Below, one piece after another: positions 31,962 through 43,544 of a stretch of 64,000 bases of DNA. The position numbers and the translations under genes are program-made. How positions within the stretch are numbered: the stretch's first letter is position 1; every line of letters begins with the position of its first letter. The notes under the pieces are model-generated. The model saw only the letters and a program-made list of their open reading frames with translations. It was not told the DNA's origin and searched no databases. Source of the stretch: Erinaceus europaeus (taxonomy: Eukaryota > Chordata > Mammalia > Eulipotyphla > Erinaceidae); contig NC_080164.1 in NCBI RefSeq assembly GCF_950295315.1, positions 114,214,890 through 114,278,889 on the forward strand, written 5' to 3'.

Positions 31962-32312
31962 GGGCAGGCGGTAGTGCACTGGGTTAAGCACACATGGCAC
32001 AAAGTGAAAGGACTGTAATAGGAATCCTGGTTTGAGCCCCCAGCTCCCCACCTGCAGGGGGATCCCTTTACAAGTGGTGAAGCAGGTCTGCAGGTGTCTG
32101 TCTTTCTCTCCCCGTCTTTGTCTTCCCCTCCTCCTCTCTACATTTCTCTCTGTCTCATCCAACAACGATGACAACAACAATAAAAAAAGGGCAACAAAAG
32201 AGAATAGATAAATAAATATTAAAAGAAAGAAAGAAAGAGAGAGAGAAAGGAACGCAGGAAGGAAGGAAGGAAGGAAGGAAGGAAGGAAGGAAGGAAGGAA
32301 GGAAGGAAGGAA
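31962..32312 (+). repeat. SINE with (GGAA)n tail
   Basis: GGGGCAGGCGGTAGTGCACTG head, ACTGTAATAGGAATCCTGG private variant, body, and a GGAA array (32253-32312). Near-identical to the next SINE. Confidence 0.9.
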
Positions 32313-32354
32313 AAGGCAGGGTATGTTCTGGTCCCCTCCACAGAGGCTCTCTAG

Positions 32355-32578
32355 GGGGGCAGGCGGTAGTGCACTGGGTTAAGCACACATGGCACAAAGT
32401 GCAAGGACTGTAATAGGAATCCTGGTTCGAGCCCCCAGCTCCCCACCTGCAGGGGGATCTCTTTACTAGTGGTGAAGTAGGTCTGTAGGTATCTGTCTTT
32501 CTCTCCCCCTCTCTACCCCTCCTCTCTAGATTTCTCTCTGTCCTATCTAACAACAACAACAGTAACAACAACAAATGG
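32355..32578 (+). repeat. SINE sharing private variants with its left neighbour
   Basis: Same head and ACTGTAATAGGAATCCTGG variant. Probable own target duplication GAGGCTCTCTA (32343-32353) and GAGTCTCTCTA (about 32588-32598), one mismatch. Confidence 0.88.
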
Positions 32579-32598
32579 GGGGAGGAAGAGTCTCTCTA

Positions 32599-33509
32599 AT
32601 GCTATGCAATCTCTGTACCACCTCCAGAGTGCTTCCCATCTGAGTCTGTGCAAGGCAGACTCAAATACCTATTTCTGTCGCTGCTCTGGGCCTCTTACTT
32701 GAGTTTTGTTCTCAGGAGAAACTTTGTTTGTGTATTTTTTCCCATTGTTGATTAAAATGCCTTTCAAACTAGCTTCCTGCTTATACTAGTGTATCCCAGC
32801 TGCAAATCTCTGAGCAATAAGGTTGGGTAATCAAAAAAATCACACAAAGATCTAATGTCTTCAGCTGTGTATTATGCACTGGAGATGCAAACATGCATGT
32901 ATGTTTCTCTCTCTTGGATTTTACCTGATTCTTGACTTGTGTCTTTAACTACCTTTTTACTACCTTGAAATTATTATTGTTTTTTTTTGGGGGGGGTCTT
33001 CTTTAAGATGACAGCTTACTCCAGCATTGCGTTCTGTAGTAGGCCTGTTTTAGAGCATTTTGTTGTTGTTTTCTGACTGAATAGCATAAAAGTCAACTTT
33101 TTGCTGGAATAGTGAGACCACACTTTAATAGCTGCACTGTATCTGTTTTCCCTCATTTCATGTCTGGCACCGAAAAAACAAACACAGACACAAACCAGCT
33201 GATAGTGTAGCTATGAGACTGAGTGCTGGCCCCTCTAGCCGAAAGCAATCACAGTGAACTAAATAGAAATCAGGTAGGGGCAAGGAGAATAGGACACATT
33301 CTCATCTACGTGGTCAATTTGGTTTCTACTTACAGGGCCCTATCTTCATGGACTTGTTGAAGTTGACATAAAGCCAGGTGTCTCTATTCTACCAAGACAA
33401 TATTAAGACAAAGTCAGCAGTGACTGGGAGTCTGAACATAATGTGAAGGAAACAAAGGTAAAATTTGCAAGACAGGGAAAGCTCTTTCTGACTGATGTTT
33501 TTAAACTAA
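32599..33509. other. Unique sequence
   Basis: No recognised repeat or exon. Confidence 0.4.
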
Positions 33510-33690
33510 GATGAATGAGTTCGGGGGTCTGCAAACTACAGCAAAAGGAGTCAATCCACTGCCACTTCTGTGTCCATCTGTCTACTTCTTGTCTGTCCTT
33601 TTCCTGCCCTGCATGGTAGAACTGAGAGGAGTGGCAGAGACTGAATTGCCACCCTGCACTCTTCTCTTACTTTTAGAAAAGAACTCTTAC
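33510..33690 (+). repeat. Ancient hAT-type DNA transposon remnant (possible)
   Basis: GGGGTCTGCAAACTACAGC and GCATGGTAGAACTGAGAGG, TGGCAGAGACTGAATTGCC follow an ancient mammalian MER repeat in order. Diverged, family name uncertain. Confidence 0.4.
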
Positions 33691-33704
33691 CGCTTAGAAA
33701 TTAA

Positions 33705-34008
33705 ATAAGTCAGAAAGACAAAGACGGGTATGGCATGACCCCACTCATAAACAGAAGCTGAGAAAGAAGAACAGAAAGGGAAACTCAAAGCAGGGTCTCA
33801 CTGAGTTTGGAGTAGGGCACCAAAGTAAAAAGTCTTTGGGTGGAGGGTGAGAGTAGATGGTCAGCTTCACTGGACAGCCGAGGCGGGGGAGGGGGGGATT
33901 GGGACACAGTCCTTTGGTAGTGGGAATGGTGTTGATGTACACTTCTATTACCTTGTAAATTCTCATAAATCACTATTTAATTAATATGATAAAAAACTTA
34001 AAAAAGGA
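33705..34008 (+). mobile_element. L1 3' end stopping at the internal 3'UTR site
   Basis: TAAGTCAGAAAGACAAAGACGG, AACAGAAGCTGAGAAAG, GTAGGGCACCAAAGTAAAAA, G-rich block 33885-33903, GGAATGGTGTTGATGTACAC, ending at AATCACTATTTAATTAATATG plus A tail. The longer L1s at 19643 and 52763 continue 1.1 kb past this point. Confidence 0.8.
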
Positions 34009-34219
34009 ATTAAATTGCATTTTGTATGTTTTGATCCTCTTAGAAACTTTAAATAATTACAGGCCAAAACTTACCTATGATCTATACAGGAAAGAGTGTG
34101 TAAGAACATATACATAAGGGGAGGTAGGGTGTCCTAAAATGGAAAGTAAAACACTTGCTAGGAGAGCTTCCTGAACACTCAAAGTTTCCACACAGCAGTC
34201 AATGGAATACTGACAAAAA

Positions 34220-34350
34220 ACTCAACTTGAAACCTAGAGACAGAAAACAGAATCCAAGTCATTTCACCTCGGACAAGTCATTTAGCCTGGATTTCCTCAC
34301 TTTCTCCATGGGAATCCCCAGGTTGTTTAAACCTCACAAGGTTGTATAAA
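34220..34350 (+). repeat. MIR
   Basis: GGACAAGTCATTTAGCCTGG, TTTCCTCACTTTCTCCATGG, AACCTCACAAGGTTGTATAA. Sense orientation. Confidence 0.6.
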
Positions 34351-34879
34351 TCATATGGACTTGTCTATGCATGCAGATCTGTTGTTCAGCCATAAGTTAA
34401 CACAAACACAAACTGCGGTGATACAGGTAGGGCGGGGTAGGGGGGACTGCCTTCCAAATACAAAGCTCAGTCAACTGATTCATGTACTTAGGATTTTTCT
34501 CTCACATCCCTCACCTCTCCCTCAGTGTCACCAGTTCTGTCTTTATTGCATTAACACAACATTTCAAAGAAAGCAGCTCTAAGGAATCAAGACCTCAGAG
34601 ATGAAGGATCAGCACTAAACGCTGGCTCCAGGATTTGGGTTTGGATCCAGAGCAGTTTCCAAATAGTTTTGTAAAAGTCTGCCATTTTGTCCCATCATTT
34701 GTGGTGTGTCTCATGGTATATCCCTGGCATTTCTTTCCTTAGCTGACTGCAACTTCCCTCCTTCCTGTCTTCCTTTACTCCCTCATTCCCTCTCCTCCCA
34801 TGGTCCCTTCTCAATCTCACCAGTCCCCCTTGATCCTTTTCTCATTTCTAATTCTGAAGGCCCTTTGAGAAAGGGGGAG
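34351..34879. other. Unique sequence
   Basis: No recognised repeat or exon. Confidence 0.4.
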
Positions 34880-35640
34880 GGGAGGAAAACAAAAGGTTAA
34901 TTTTCTCCAGCCTGCCCAGGCTGACTTAATGTAACAGAAGGCAGCAAATTGTATTGATTTAGTGACATGTAACTGTCCAGAAAGAGCTATTTATACATTA
35001 TTCAGGACAAACACTGTCATAATGGACAAACAGCAGCAGCATCTGGGATGTTAATGTCTACAAATAAGATTATTCTTTGAAAGGATTAGGATGAAGCATT
35101 TTGTGTAATTAGATTTCTCCGTTTCAGGAATGAATTGCCTTTTAGCAGTAAAAGCTGTCACTGAGGGAGCCATTAGCTCCTTATAACTGAATTAAATGCA
35201 TAATTAGTGACATGATCACATTAGGATTTGTTTCATTTTTAACTCATCTGGGGAGGAGGGGCAAGAGAGAGTTGGGGCTCCGGGGGTGCCATTTCCAGGT
35301 CAGTGCGGGCCTTCCTGGCGGGGCCGGCCTCAGCTGGCGTGCTGGAGTTGGTAAAAGTCAGGCGTGTGTGAATCAGAGCCAGGGCCTCGCCACGGCGATG
35401 GCCCAGCTATTCATCACTGGGTGGTGTGTGACAGTGACTGATGGGCTAGGCCCAGGCCTGGCACTTCACCAGTGCAAGAATCATACGAGCCAGGGAGCGG
35501 AATGACAGTTGGAGCGCTGTGTCAAGTGGTGGAGAGACCAGAGCTATTAATAATGTGTGCCACATGATCTGGACCACGAGAAAACAATGATTTAGACATT
35601 GGTGAGAATAAAGATTTTACATTTAGTCGGGAGGTGACTC
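34880..35640. promoter_or_regulatory. Candidate conserved developmental enhancer
   Basis: A 760-bp stretch free of recognisable repeats. The left half is AT-rich with TAATTAG, AATTAAATGCATAATTAG, GTGTAATTAGATTT and TTAATG cores, as in many homeodomain-bound enhancers. The right half (35260-35510) is GC-richer with more CpGs (CGGGCC, GGCCGGCC, GCCACGGCGATGG). Function inferred from composition only; conservation was not tested. Confidence 0.35.
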
Positions 35641-36089
35641 TTCTCCTTGGCACTTGTAGAATAATTTGCAAGGTAATCAGCAGGTATGAAAATCAGGCAA
35701 TGCATATATTAGGATCCAGCCCAGGGGTGGTGGTAGGGTGTGGGGGGTGAATTCCTTGTGTTGGCTACATATGCTGCTAATTCCATCCCTCTGACATTTC
35801 TGCATATGCTTTGAGGGACCATGAGAGGATAGGTCAGAAGACAATGAAAGGGACTTTTGCACTGGCCTCTCAGGCTCACTTGGTCATTGCTTCTTTGTTG
35901 AAAGCCTAGTCACCTTTGGGTGCTGCAGTGAAGAGTGATGACTTTGTCTTACCTTCAAGGAGCTTAACAGAAGTAAAGGTGGGGGCTTCTCTAAGGAACA
36001 AAGGAATGGGAAACAATTGAAATGATCCAGACTTCAGAATAGTCACCCCTCTCTGCCATTCCAGGAACCTATAGGAAGACTCCCCTTGG
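35641..36089. other. Unique sequence
   Basis: Nothing recognised. Confidence 0.4.
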
Positions 36090-36350
36090 GGGCAGGTGGT
36101 GGTGCACCCAGTTAAGTGCACATGTTATCATGCCTAAGGACATGGATTGGAGCTCCTGCTCCCCACCTGCAGAGGAGATGCTTCAGGGGTCCTGAAGCAG
36201 TTTTGCAAGTACGTTACTCTTTTTCTATCTCTCCTGTTCTCTCAGTTTCTATCCTATTCAATAAAATAAGAGAAGAAAAAAAAAAGGTCCCTGGCAGTAT
36301 ATTTGTAGTGTAGATCCCAAATCTCAGTGATAACCCTGGTGAAAAAAAAA
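36090..36350 (+). repeat. tRNA-derived SINE
   Basis: GGGGGCAGGTGGTGGTGCACCC, CCCACCTGCAGAGGAGATGC, CAATAAAATAAGAG, then a 3' section with CTCAGTGATAACCCTGGTG. Confidence 0.75.
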
Positions 36351-38604
36351 AATCCACTTAGAGATTCACTGTGACAAAAGGCTGCCAGGCCAGGGCCATC
36401 TTTATAGAAAATAACTTTAGATTAGAATACCCTTTCAGACTTAAAATTTAAGGGTTCTATGGTTAAGATGCATTGTAATAGAAATCAAAGATTTTGGCAT
36501 GTGGTTGGAAAGATAGCTGTGAGGAAACACCACTGGCAACCATAACACTAGACAGAACCATAACTGAAGATGGTCCTTGTGCCTTCCCAAGGGGTGACAG
36601 GAGTTCTATTAAGCTCTTGTTAGCCTTTGTAGTACCGGAAACAAGACTATTATAATCTCAGTGAGAGGGAAAAAAAGTAGAAATTCCTACTCCTGGAAGT
36701 TACCATTTAACAGAACTTAAACTTCTAAAACTGACTTTCATAAATTGCTTGAGAAAATATAGAGCGTTCATGATGTGGGAGCTGGACAATGTATGTAAAA
36801 ATTCACATATAACCTTTATATATTGGTGAGTATTAAAGTTTCCTGTTCTTTGAGGCAAATATTGACCTTGAATTCACCTCAGTCAATATTTACCTCTCAG
36901 GTCAATAGATCTTGATGTTCACCTCAACAGAAGTCAATATCTACTTATTATCTCATTTCTATCTGTCAGGTACCAGTGTGTAATCAGTGATGTGAATTTT
37001 CTTCCCATATGCATTTTCTGAGGTTAAGATAGGATTAATTTTGGACTTTATACTTTCCATTTGCTAAACACCTCCCTACAGGAGCAGAGAAGTTTTATAG
37101 GGAATATTAACCATGCATTTTTATCTTCTTTCATTGCTTCCTCTCTGTCTATCCCAAATTAAGGTGGCACATAACATAAACTGCTTTATCATGAGGACCT
37201 CACTGGCCTATTCAACAAGTATTTATTGCCCACCCTATATCTGATACTGGGTGTATGATCAGGACATAAGTAGTTGTGGTCCCTGGCCTCAGAAAGTTTA
37301 CTCTAGATGTATTATTTTCAAATGCCAATTTGGAAGGGGTTCCAAGCAGATAGCAGGATTTGGAGTCTTTGCTTTTTAGCCTAGCTTCAGGAAGAGTATA
37401 GTTTTTATAATTGTATACCTAGTGGTGTCTCAGTTTTTGCTAAGATAGTGGGAATTTCACTCAGGACAGAGGCATGATAAGGCATGCACTTGACCCACAG
37501 AGCAACGTCCTGGGCCCCCTGATTTGTTATATAGTATAAATATTTCCAGTAAGGCTAATTGCCAAGTGATGTTGATTCCCACACAACACTGCTACTCTTG
37601 GCCTGAGTCTACTTCCTGCTAAGACTACTTTCTCTGGTTTATGATCTGTACTATGTTATTCTTTCTCTTCTTACTCACTTTCCCTTTTTCTCTCATTTTT
37701 CTCTGTTTAATTTTTCTTGAAGAGGGAGATCATTTCAATACAGGTACCAAAACCCAAGATTAGCATATTTGCATTAGATGCAGGATGTGCTGAAAACTGC
37801 TCAGCAGTTAAATGTTTCAGCTAAGAACTGCTTGCCTGGTTAACCTCAAGTGATCTTCTCTATTAATTTTTGAAGCTCAGAACCTGAGTTTACTTTCACC
37901 TTTCATCAAAGAAGACCCAGATGAACTTCTCTGGAATCTTTCACCATACTAAGCAACCCAGACTTCTAGCCACCTGATTTTAAATTTCCCTTTGTGAGAC
38001 TTCTCTCCCTGAATCAGTTTCTATCAAATCTGATTTGGGCTTTTTCTTCTCTTTAATTATGTTGGAAAAAAATTACTTCATGAGGCTCTGTGCCTGCTCA
38101 GAGTAACAAGAATCCTAACCATAAACAAGAAAGTGCCCATACAGGAATAAGATATATTGGGCCATTTAAATGATCATGGAATCCTTTTAAGTCATTGACA
38201 AAGAACTTTCGATAGTCTCTGATATGTTTAATGCATGTTAATTTACCCCTGAGAATGTGTTTGCAACTTCTGGATAAATTTAGTTGTGAAGCTCTGCCTT
38301 AATTTATACGGTTTCCCTAACAGATCTGTTTATAGGATAGTCTAAATAATAATTTGGAAGTGAAAATAAAAATCCATTGCAGACTTTTTCCATGAAGGCA
38401 CTCAACCACAAAGCAGTGATGAATATGCACCGCTGTGACAGCCCCACTGTTTGGTGGGATGATACTGCCTGTCAGGTGATCTACCCTGTGTAGGCCATGA
38501 CTGAGCCACGACACATACATGAGTTGTCCTGCAGGAAGACCTACCAGCAGCAACTCTGAGACACAGCAGAGGTTTGCTCTTACCAAAACAGGGGCCTGGC
38601 AAGC
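36351..38604. other. 2.2 kb of mostly unique sequence
   Basis: Contains an ancient repeat trace (37195-37320, TATTCAACAAGTATTTATTGCCC) and a hairpin at 36852-36896. No exon recognised. Confidence 0.4.
36852..36896. repeat. 15-bp inverted repeat
   Basis: GAGGCAAATATTGAC (36852-36866) and GTCAATATTTACCTC (36882-36896) are complementary at 14 of 15 positions around a 15-nt loop; a third GTCAATATCTAC lies at about 36934. Confidence 0.75.
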
Positions 38605-38790
38605 CACCTAGTCAGTAGCTCTGTAACCTGCAACAAGTTACTCAGCCTCTCTGAAGTCCCCGTTATTTACTGGAGAAATAAAAATAGTAATAGCACACAC
38701 CTCCCATTTTTGTTGTGAAGAATAGGCAAGGTATCATAAATAAGTCACCTAACAGTCTGATGAATGAAAGGCATGTGATAAATGATAAAT
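38605..38790 (+). repeat. MIR
   Basis: AGCTCTGTAACCTGCAACAAG, TTACTCAGCCTCTCTGAAG, TTTACTGGAGAAATAAAAATAG, TTGTTGTGAAG. Typical MIR order, sense. Confidence 0.7.
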
Positions 38791-38795
38791 GTCAG

Positions 38796-39478
38796 GGCTG
38801 GGTAGTGGTGCACCTGGCTGAGCACACATGTTACAATGTGCAAGGACTGGGGTTCAAGACCCTTTCCCCAGCTGCAGGGGGAAAGCTTTGCTGCCAAGCT
38901 AGCATGGGGGTGTCTCTTCCCGGGTGCATATTCTCTGGGTTGGAGAGAACATGACTGGAGCCAGCCTGGGCTGCTACTCACTCAGCAATGCGAGGGAGAT
39001 GACTCAAGAACCAAACACATGGTGGTGAGACAATGCAATACCTGTATTGATCAGAGAGCCATGGCTTTTTAAAAGACAGACCCAGAAGTGGCAAGTCGGA
39101 AACAGAAATGGCTAGGAAAGGGGTGGAGAAAGGCAAAATGGAGCTAGAAAGGTAGGAACTTCCTTAGCAACTATTGCGAGGGTTTTAACTAATGGGATTA
39201 ACACTGCCCTGGAGGCAGAGAGGATAGAAAGAAGACAGATCAAAGGAACGGAATGGGCAGGCAAAATGATTATGTAGATACACCATAGAATCAGGAATGC
39301 AGGGTGGAGCAGGGGGAGCTGTCTTAATGCTTTGTGAGACTCCTCACAATTTCCTGACACTTTGCAAGTGGTGAAGCAGTGCAACAGGTATCTCTCTGTC
39401 TCTCTTCTTCTTTTTCTCCACCTTCCCTCTCAATTTCTAGTTGTCTTGATCCAATAAATAAATATAATAAAAAAATTT
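38796..39478 (+). repeat. tRNA-derived SINE split by an LTR
   Basis: 38796-38891 and 39360-39478 are contiguous parts of one SINE (head to GGGGGAAAGCTTTGC, resuming CTTTGCAAGTGGTGAAGCAG). Confidence 0.9.
38892..39359 (-). mobile_element. Solo LTR of an endogenous retrovirus, ERV2-like
   Basis: A 468-bp unit with TG...CA ends (TGCCAAG to CCTGACA) and 6-bp target duplications CTTTGC at 38886-38891 and 39360-39365. Minus orientation is preferred: a TTTTAAAAAG TATA-like site near 39080 and a U5-like CTCACCACCATGTGTTTGG section lie in order on that strand. No coding remains. The insertion postdates the SINE. Confidence 0.82.
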
Positions 39479-39482
39479 AAAT

Positions 39483-39645
39483 AGTGGTCCAGAAAGTGGC
39501 GCAGTAGATAAAGCACTGGATTCTCAACCATGAGGTCCTGAGTTCAGTCCCCGGCAGCACATGTACCAGAGTGATGTCTGGTTCTTTCTCTCTCTGCCTA
39601 TCTTTCTCATAAATAAATAAATAAATTCTAAAATAATAAAAATAA
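39483..39645 (+). repeat. Second-family SINE, well preserved
   Basis: AAGTGGCGCAGTAGATAAAGC, TGAGGTCCTGAGTTCAGTCC, CCGGCAGCACATGTACCAG, GTGATGTCTGGTTCTTTC, and an AATAAATAAATAAAT tail. Confidence 0.88.
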
Positions 39646-39862
39646 TTTTAAAATAAATAAATGATAAATTCTGTTCCCTCCCCTCTGCCCAGCACCACAA
39701 CATATACTCTGCACATATAGAATTATAACATCACTCTCTACGTAACATGTCACAGACATGCACAAACAACACATATACACAGAGAGAAATATATAAGAAT
39801 CTTTGATAAAGTGAGGACTCAGATGATGAAGTAATGGTGAATATGATGGCAATGGTAAAGGA

Positions 39863-40090
39863 GTAGGAGGGTAGTGGCACACCTGGTTGAGTGCACAGGT
39901 GACAATGCACAAGGACCCAGGTTCAAGCTGCCAAGCCCCACCTTCAAGAGAAAAGCTTCATGAGTGGTGAAGCAGTGCTACAGGTATCTCTCTGTCTCTC
40001 TCCCTCTCTATATCCCCTTTCCTCCTGATTTCTGGCTGTCCCTATCAAGTAAATAAATATAATAAAATTATAAATTTTAAAAAAGGATTA
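39863..40090 (+). repeat. tRNA-derived SINE
   Basis: GGAGGGTAGTGGCACACCTGG to AAGTAAATAAATATAATAAAA; full body. Confidence 0.88.
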
Positions 40091-40251
40091 ATAAAGGTTG
40101 ATTACAGCAATAAAAATTAAAATTCACCTGTTTCAACAGCCAATGTATGGAATCAGACAAAATGTCCATTAACAGATAACTGTATAAAGACGTTGTAGAA
40201 TGTGTACTCTATGAAATACTCCTGTTGCACTAAAAAAAGATAATATCAAGG

Positions 40252-40504
40252 ACAAGGTAGTGGTGCAATAGATATAGTGCATACAGAATAATACCTGAGG
40301 ACCTGGGTTCAAGTCTTCAATCCCCACTATTGGGGTCAGGGAGGAAGCTTCACAAGTGGTGGAGCTGTACTAAAGGTGCCTGTCTTCTCTGTCTCTCTCC
40401 TTCTCTATCTCTCACTCTTTATCAAAAAAGAAAAGGATAAGGTCACCAGGAACAGTGGAGTCATATAACCATCAATTCTCAGTGAAACCCCTGGCAACAA
40501 CAAA
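40252..40504 (+). repeat. tRNA-derived SINE in old L1
   Basis: GGACAAGGTAGTGGTGCAATAG, GGACCTGGGTTCAAGTC, CACAAGTGGTGGAGCTG, then CACCAGGAACAGTGGAGTC. Diverged. Confidence 0.75.
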
Positions 40505-40633
40505 AAAACATCCACAAAATGAATGGAACTGACAGCAATTATGCTAAGTTAATAAGGAAAGAAGTAAAAGACATTTACTGGGCGGTTTCACTCAGATGTG
40601 AGCTAAATGAACTTGCAAAGAACTAATAGTAAC

Positions 40634-41817
40634 CAAGTTATTGTCTGGGGAGATGATGTCATGACTGGAAAAGGAACAGAAAGCTGGATCAGGGAAGAGA
40701 GTAGCTCCCTAATATGGGAAAGGGGTATAAATATTATTGGCTGTAAACCCCATCGATTTGATGTGGTTTGGGGCCCATATTCAGCTTAGGAGCTTATGTG
40801 ACCTCTGCATCCCTGTAGATCTGAGCTCACATTCTGTGGTCATGAGTAGGAACATTACAAGCTGCCCAATATAGACCCATCTTCCTCAGGTGTAGCATAG
40901 AGTATGTTGCCCATCCTCCTTTCAGAGGATGGAACATTCTGTACTGTTGTTGACCCAAGTTGTGGGCAAGGTCCTATGGGAGGCCCACAAAGGGGTCTAT
41001 TGAATTCTTCCTGATAGAGATGACCGGTAACATTGGGGAGAGAGATTTATTCAAGGTCTAGGCCCATCATGTCTATTTGGAAATTTCAGGACTCCCCGAA
41101 TAGGGCCCCAGTTGATGAGGTGGCCTGATAGGGACTAAAGAGTTATCATTAAAGTATGCCAGCCTCTTAGGGAGCTACTCTCTTCCCTGATCCAGCTTTC
41201 TGTCCATTTTCCAGCCATGACATCACCTCCCCAGACAATAATTTGGATCCACCCACATATCAGATTTCAGGCAAAGAGAAAAAAAAAAAAAACTAGTATA
41301 GGCACAGGCCCTTTGAAATATAACTTAAATATGCCTACTAGCTATCTACAAAATGGAGACCCCCCCCCCAACACTTCATCTGCACTATTCCAGCCTTTAA
41401 ATCCATGATTGTTCAACAATTTGTTTGGCTTTGCATTTTAACTCTCTTTTCAACAACCAGGTTCCAGATGCTAGCATGAGGCCAACCAGAGTTCCCTGGA
41501 CAGATGAACTCACCAATGTGTCCTGGAGCTCCGCTTCCCCAGAGCCCCACCCTACTAGGGAAAGAGAGAGGCAGGCTAGGAGTATGGATCTACCTGTCAA
41601 TGCCCATGTTCAGTGGGGAAGCAATTATAGAAGCCAGATCTCCCACCTTCTGCATCCCACAATGATCTTGGGTCCATACTCCCAGAGGGATGAAGAATAG
41701 GAAAGCTATCAGGGGAGGGGTTGGGATACAGAGTTCTGGTGGTGGGAACTGTATGGAGTTGTACCCCTCTTACCCTATGGTTTTGTCAATGTTTCCTTTT
41801 TATAAATAAGAAAAAAA
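40634..41817. mobile_element. L1 3'UTR with 5' inversion and inverted duplication
   Basis: 40634-41165 runs antisense and 41167-41817 sense. The element segment 40634-40712 reappears inverted at 41167-41246, so about 80 bp were copied twice at the inversion. The sense part includes the terminal module (CACACAATTCC-type complement, TACCCCTCTTACCCTATGG). A short AATAGTAA at 40625-40632 and 41817-41824 may be the target duplication. Confidence 0.82.
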
Positions 41818-42175
41818 ATAGTAAAACAAAAAAAACAAAAAATTGATTCTTATGCTCTGTAAAAACTATGGTAACTCTTGTGGAAAATGGGGAGGATGAC
41901 TTTGGTGATGTATGGTAAGTCCTCTACATGTATATAGAAACTGAACTCCTAAAATCTTATAGTATTGTAAACCAATGTGAAATCAATTTTAAAAATCAGC
42001 TGCTTGTAACTGACAGTACAGATTTATAATTTAATAAAACATTTTTAAAAGTTATCAGAATGATGACATTGGAATAGAGCAGGGAGTAGAGCTCAAATCT
42101 TTAGGAAGAATAGATAATTCTACTTGCTTTCAAAAACCAAGAAGATAAATGTTTTCTTGAGATTAAACTGACTTT

Positions 42176-42335
42176 TTGGGCCTGTGAGATGGCAAAGCAG
42201 TACAGTAGCACTCCCAACTTGAATACATGAGGTCCCAGGGTTCCATGTCCAATCCTTGGCACCAGCCTAAAACCAAAGCCAAGTAGAGTGTTCTGTCCTC
42301 TTTCTCTCTGTCATTAAAAATAAATAAACACATAT
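42176..42335 (+). repeat. Old SINE
   Basis: GGGCCTGTGAGATGGCAAAGC, TGAGGTCCCAGGGTTCCATG, CTTGGCACCAGCC, TTTCTCTCTGTCATTAAAAAT. Confidence 0.6.
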
Positions 42336-43544
42336 TATTGTTATGAAATTATGAATAAAAACTTTATGAAAATTTAAATCTCTAGAAAAGAGACCAAAAT
42401 AATGTTTCAAGCTAGAATAATAATGGTCAATTTTGAATACTAACCAAAGAGTAATCATCTCCTTTTCACCCTGACATTTTCTAAGAAGATGAACACAGTA
42501 ATGTATGTCTACAAATAAAATATAAATCCATTTCAAAATATCACAGTCTTTTGCTACTATCCAGAAGTAGTCTAACATGTACATATGTTCACTTGACAAG
42601 GCTATTTGAAGTTTAGTATTAAGCTTCAAATCAAATTATGCAACAAATTCCCCCAAGTCTCTCAGAGATGCCTCTTCCATACACTCCAAGAGGATGCTTG
42701 CTTTCACAACACTCCATCACTGTAGCTACTGAGGTGTTTACAAAAAATACCCATTTTCATAGGTTTGTCTGCTCTTTGTTCAAGAGACACCTTTCCACTC
42801 AAGGATGGCTTAAATGTGGACGATCGATCTTTCTGCAAACTAACACTCCCTCCCACTCAGCCCCAAGTCCACAGACCTGCTTCATTTACCTGAGGAGGTA
42901 ATAGCAGCCACCACAGAATTTCCCAGCTGTCTTTCACTGTCTTATTACTTTATTTTCCATCTCAGATATACAATATAGAACCCAGTCAAAAGAAAAACAG
43001 CTTCCACTTGGCGAGGATACTCATTTCCAACAGATCTGTTAAGTCTGACCTAGTCAAAATGGCGATCATTTCAGTTTTAAACTGACTGTGACGAAAATCA
43101 ATAGATCTCTTTCACCTTTGAAAAACTGGGTTCAGATCTGAATTTGCTCTTGACTGAAATCAATTTGGTGGCCTCTTAACCCAGTGTCTGGGAACCACTG
43201 GTCCCCATCACACAATTGCCCTGTTGCTTTTATTTAGCCTGGTTGTCTTTACTCTCAAGAGGCAAAGGATCATAGGTGAGAAAAAAGCCAAGATGGGTTG
43301 AAAATGGAAGTTGAATTTAGGGGAAATCTGGCAGCCACAGTCAGGTGACAGAGGAAGTTCCTTGGGGATGGGAGAGATGGAGAAAGTTGCTATCTTACCT
43401 TCAGAGAGGTAATCAATCCCCCCTTCACTAATTCTGGGTCTGTTGTCCACTTCTTTTCCTCTTCTGACATTGAAATGAAATTTATGCTTAAAAGTCACAA
43501 TAAAAATAAAACTGAGTATTGAAAGAAAATTTGTTTTAATACTT
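42336..43544. other. Unique sequence
   Basis: No recognised exon or RNA gene. Frames at 42267-42629, 42638-42901 and 43208-43498 show no known domain. Confidence 0.4.

Larger units (their letters stand above)
40130..42060 (+). mobile_element. Old L1 3' region, interrupted by a SINE and a young L1
   Basis: 40130-40250 (ACAAAATGTCCATTAACAGA), 40505-40625 (AAATGAATGGAACTGACAGC, TCACTCAGATGTGAGC) and 41830-42060 (AAACTGAACTCCTAAAATC, GTAAACCAATGTGAAATC) form one decayed sense L1. The insertions at 40252-40505 and 40634-41817 split it. Confidence 0.65.

Noticed and set aside
35260..35510. Possible CpG island promoter
   Set aside because: CpG density is raised only modestly over 250 bp, with no exon or start context. 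Listed as a candidate enhancer half instead.
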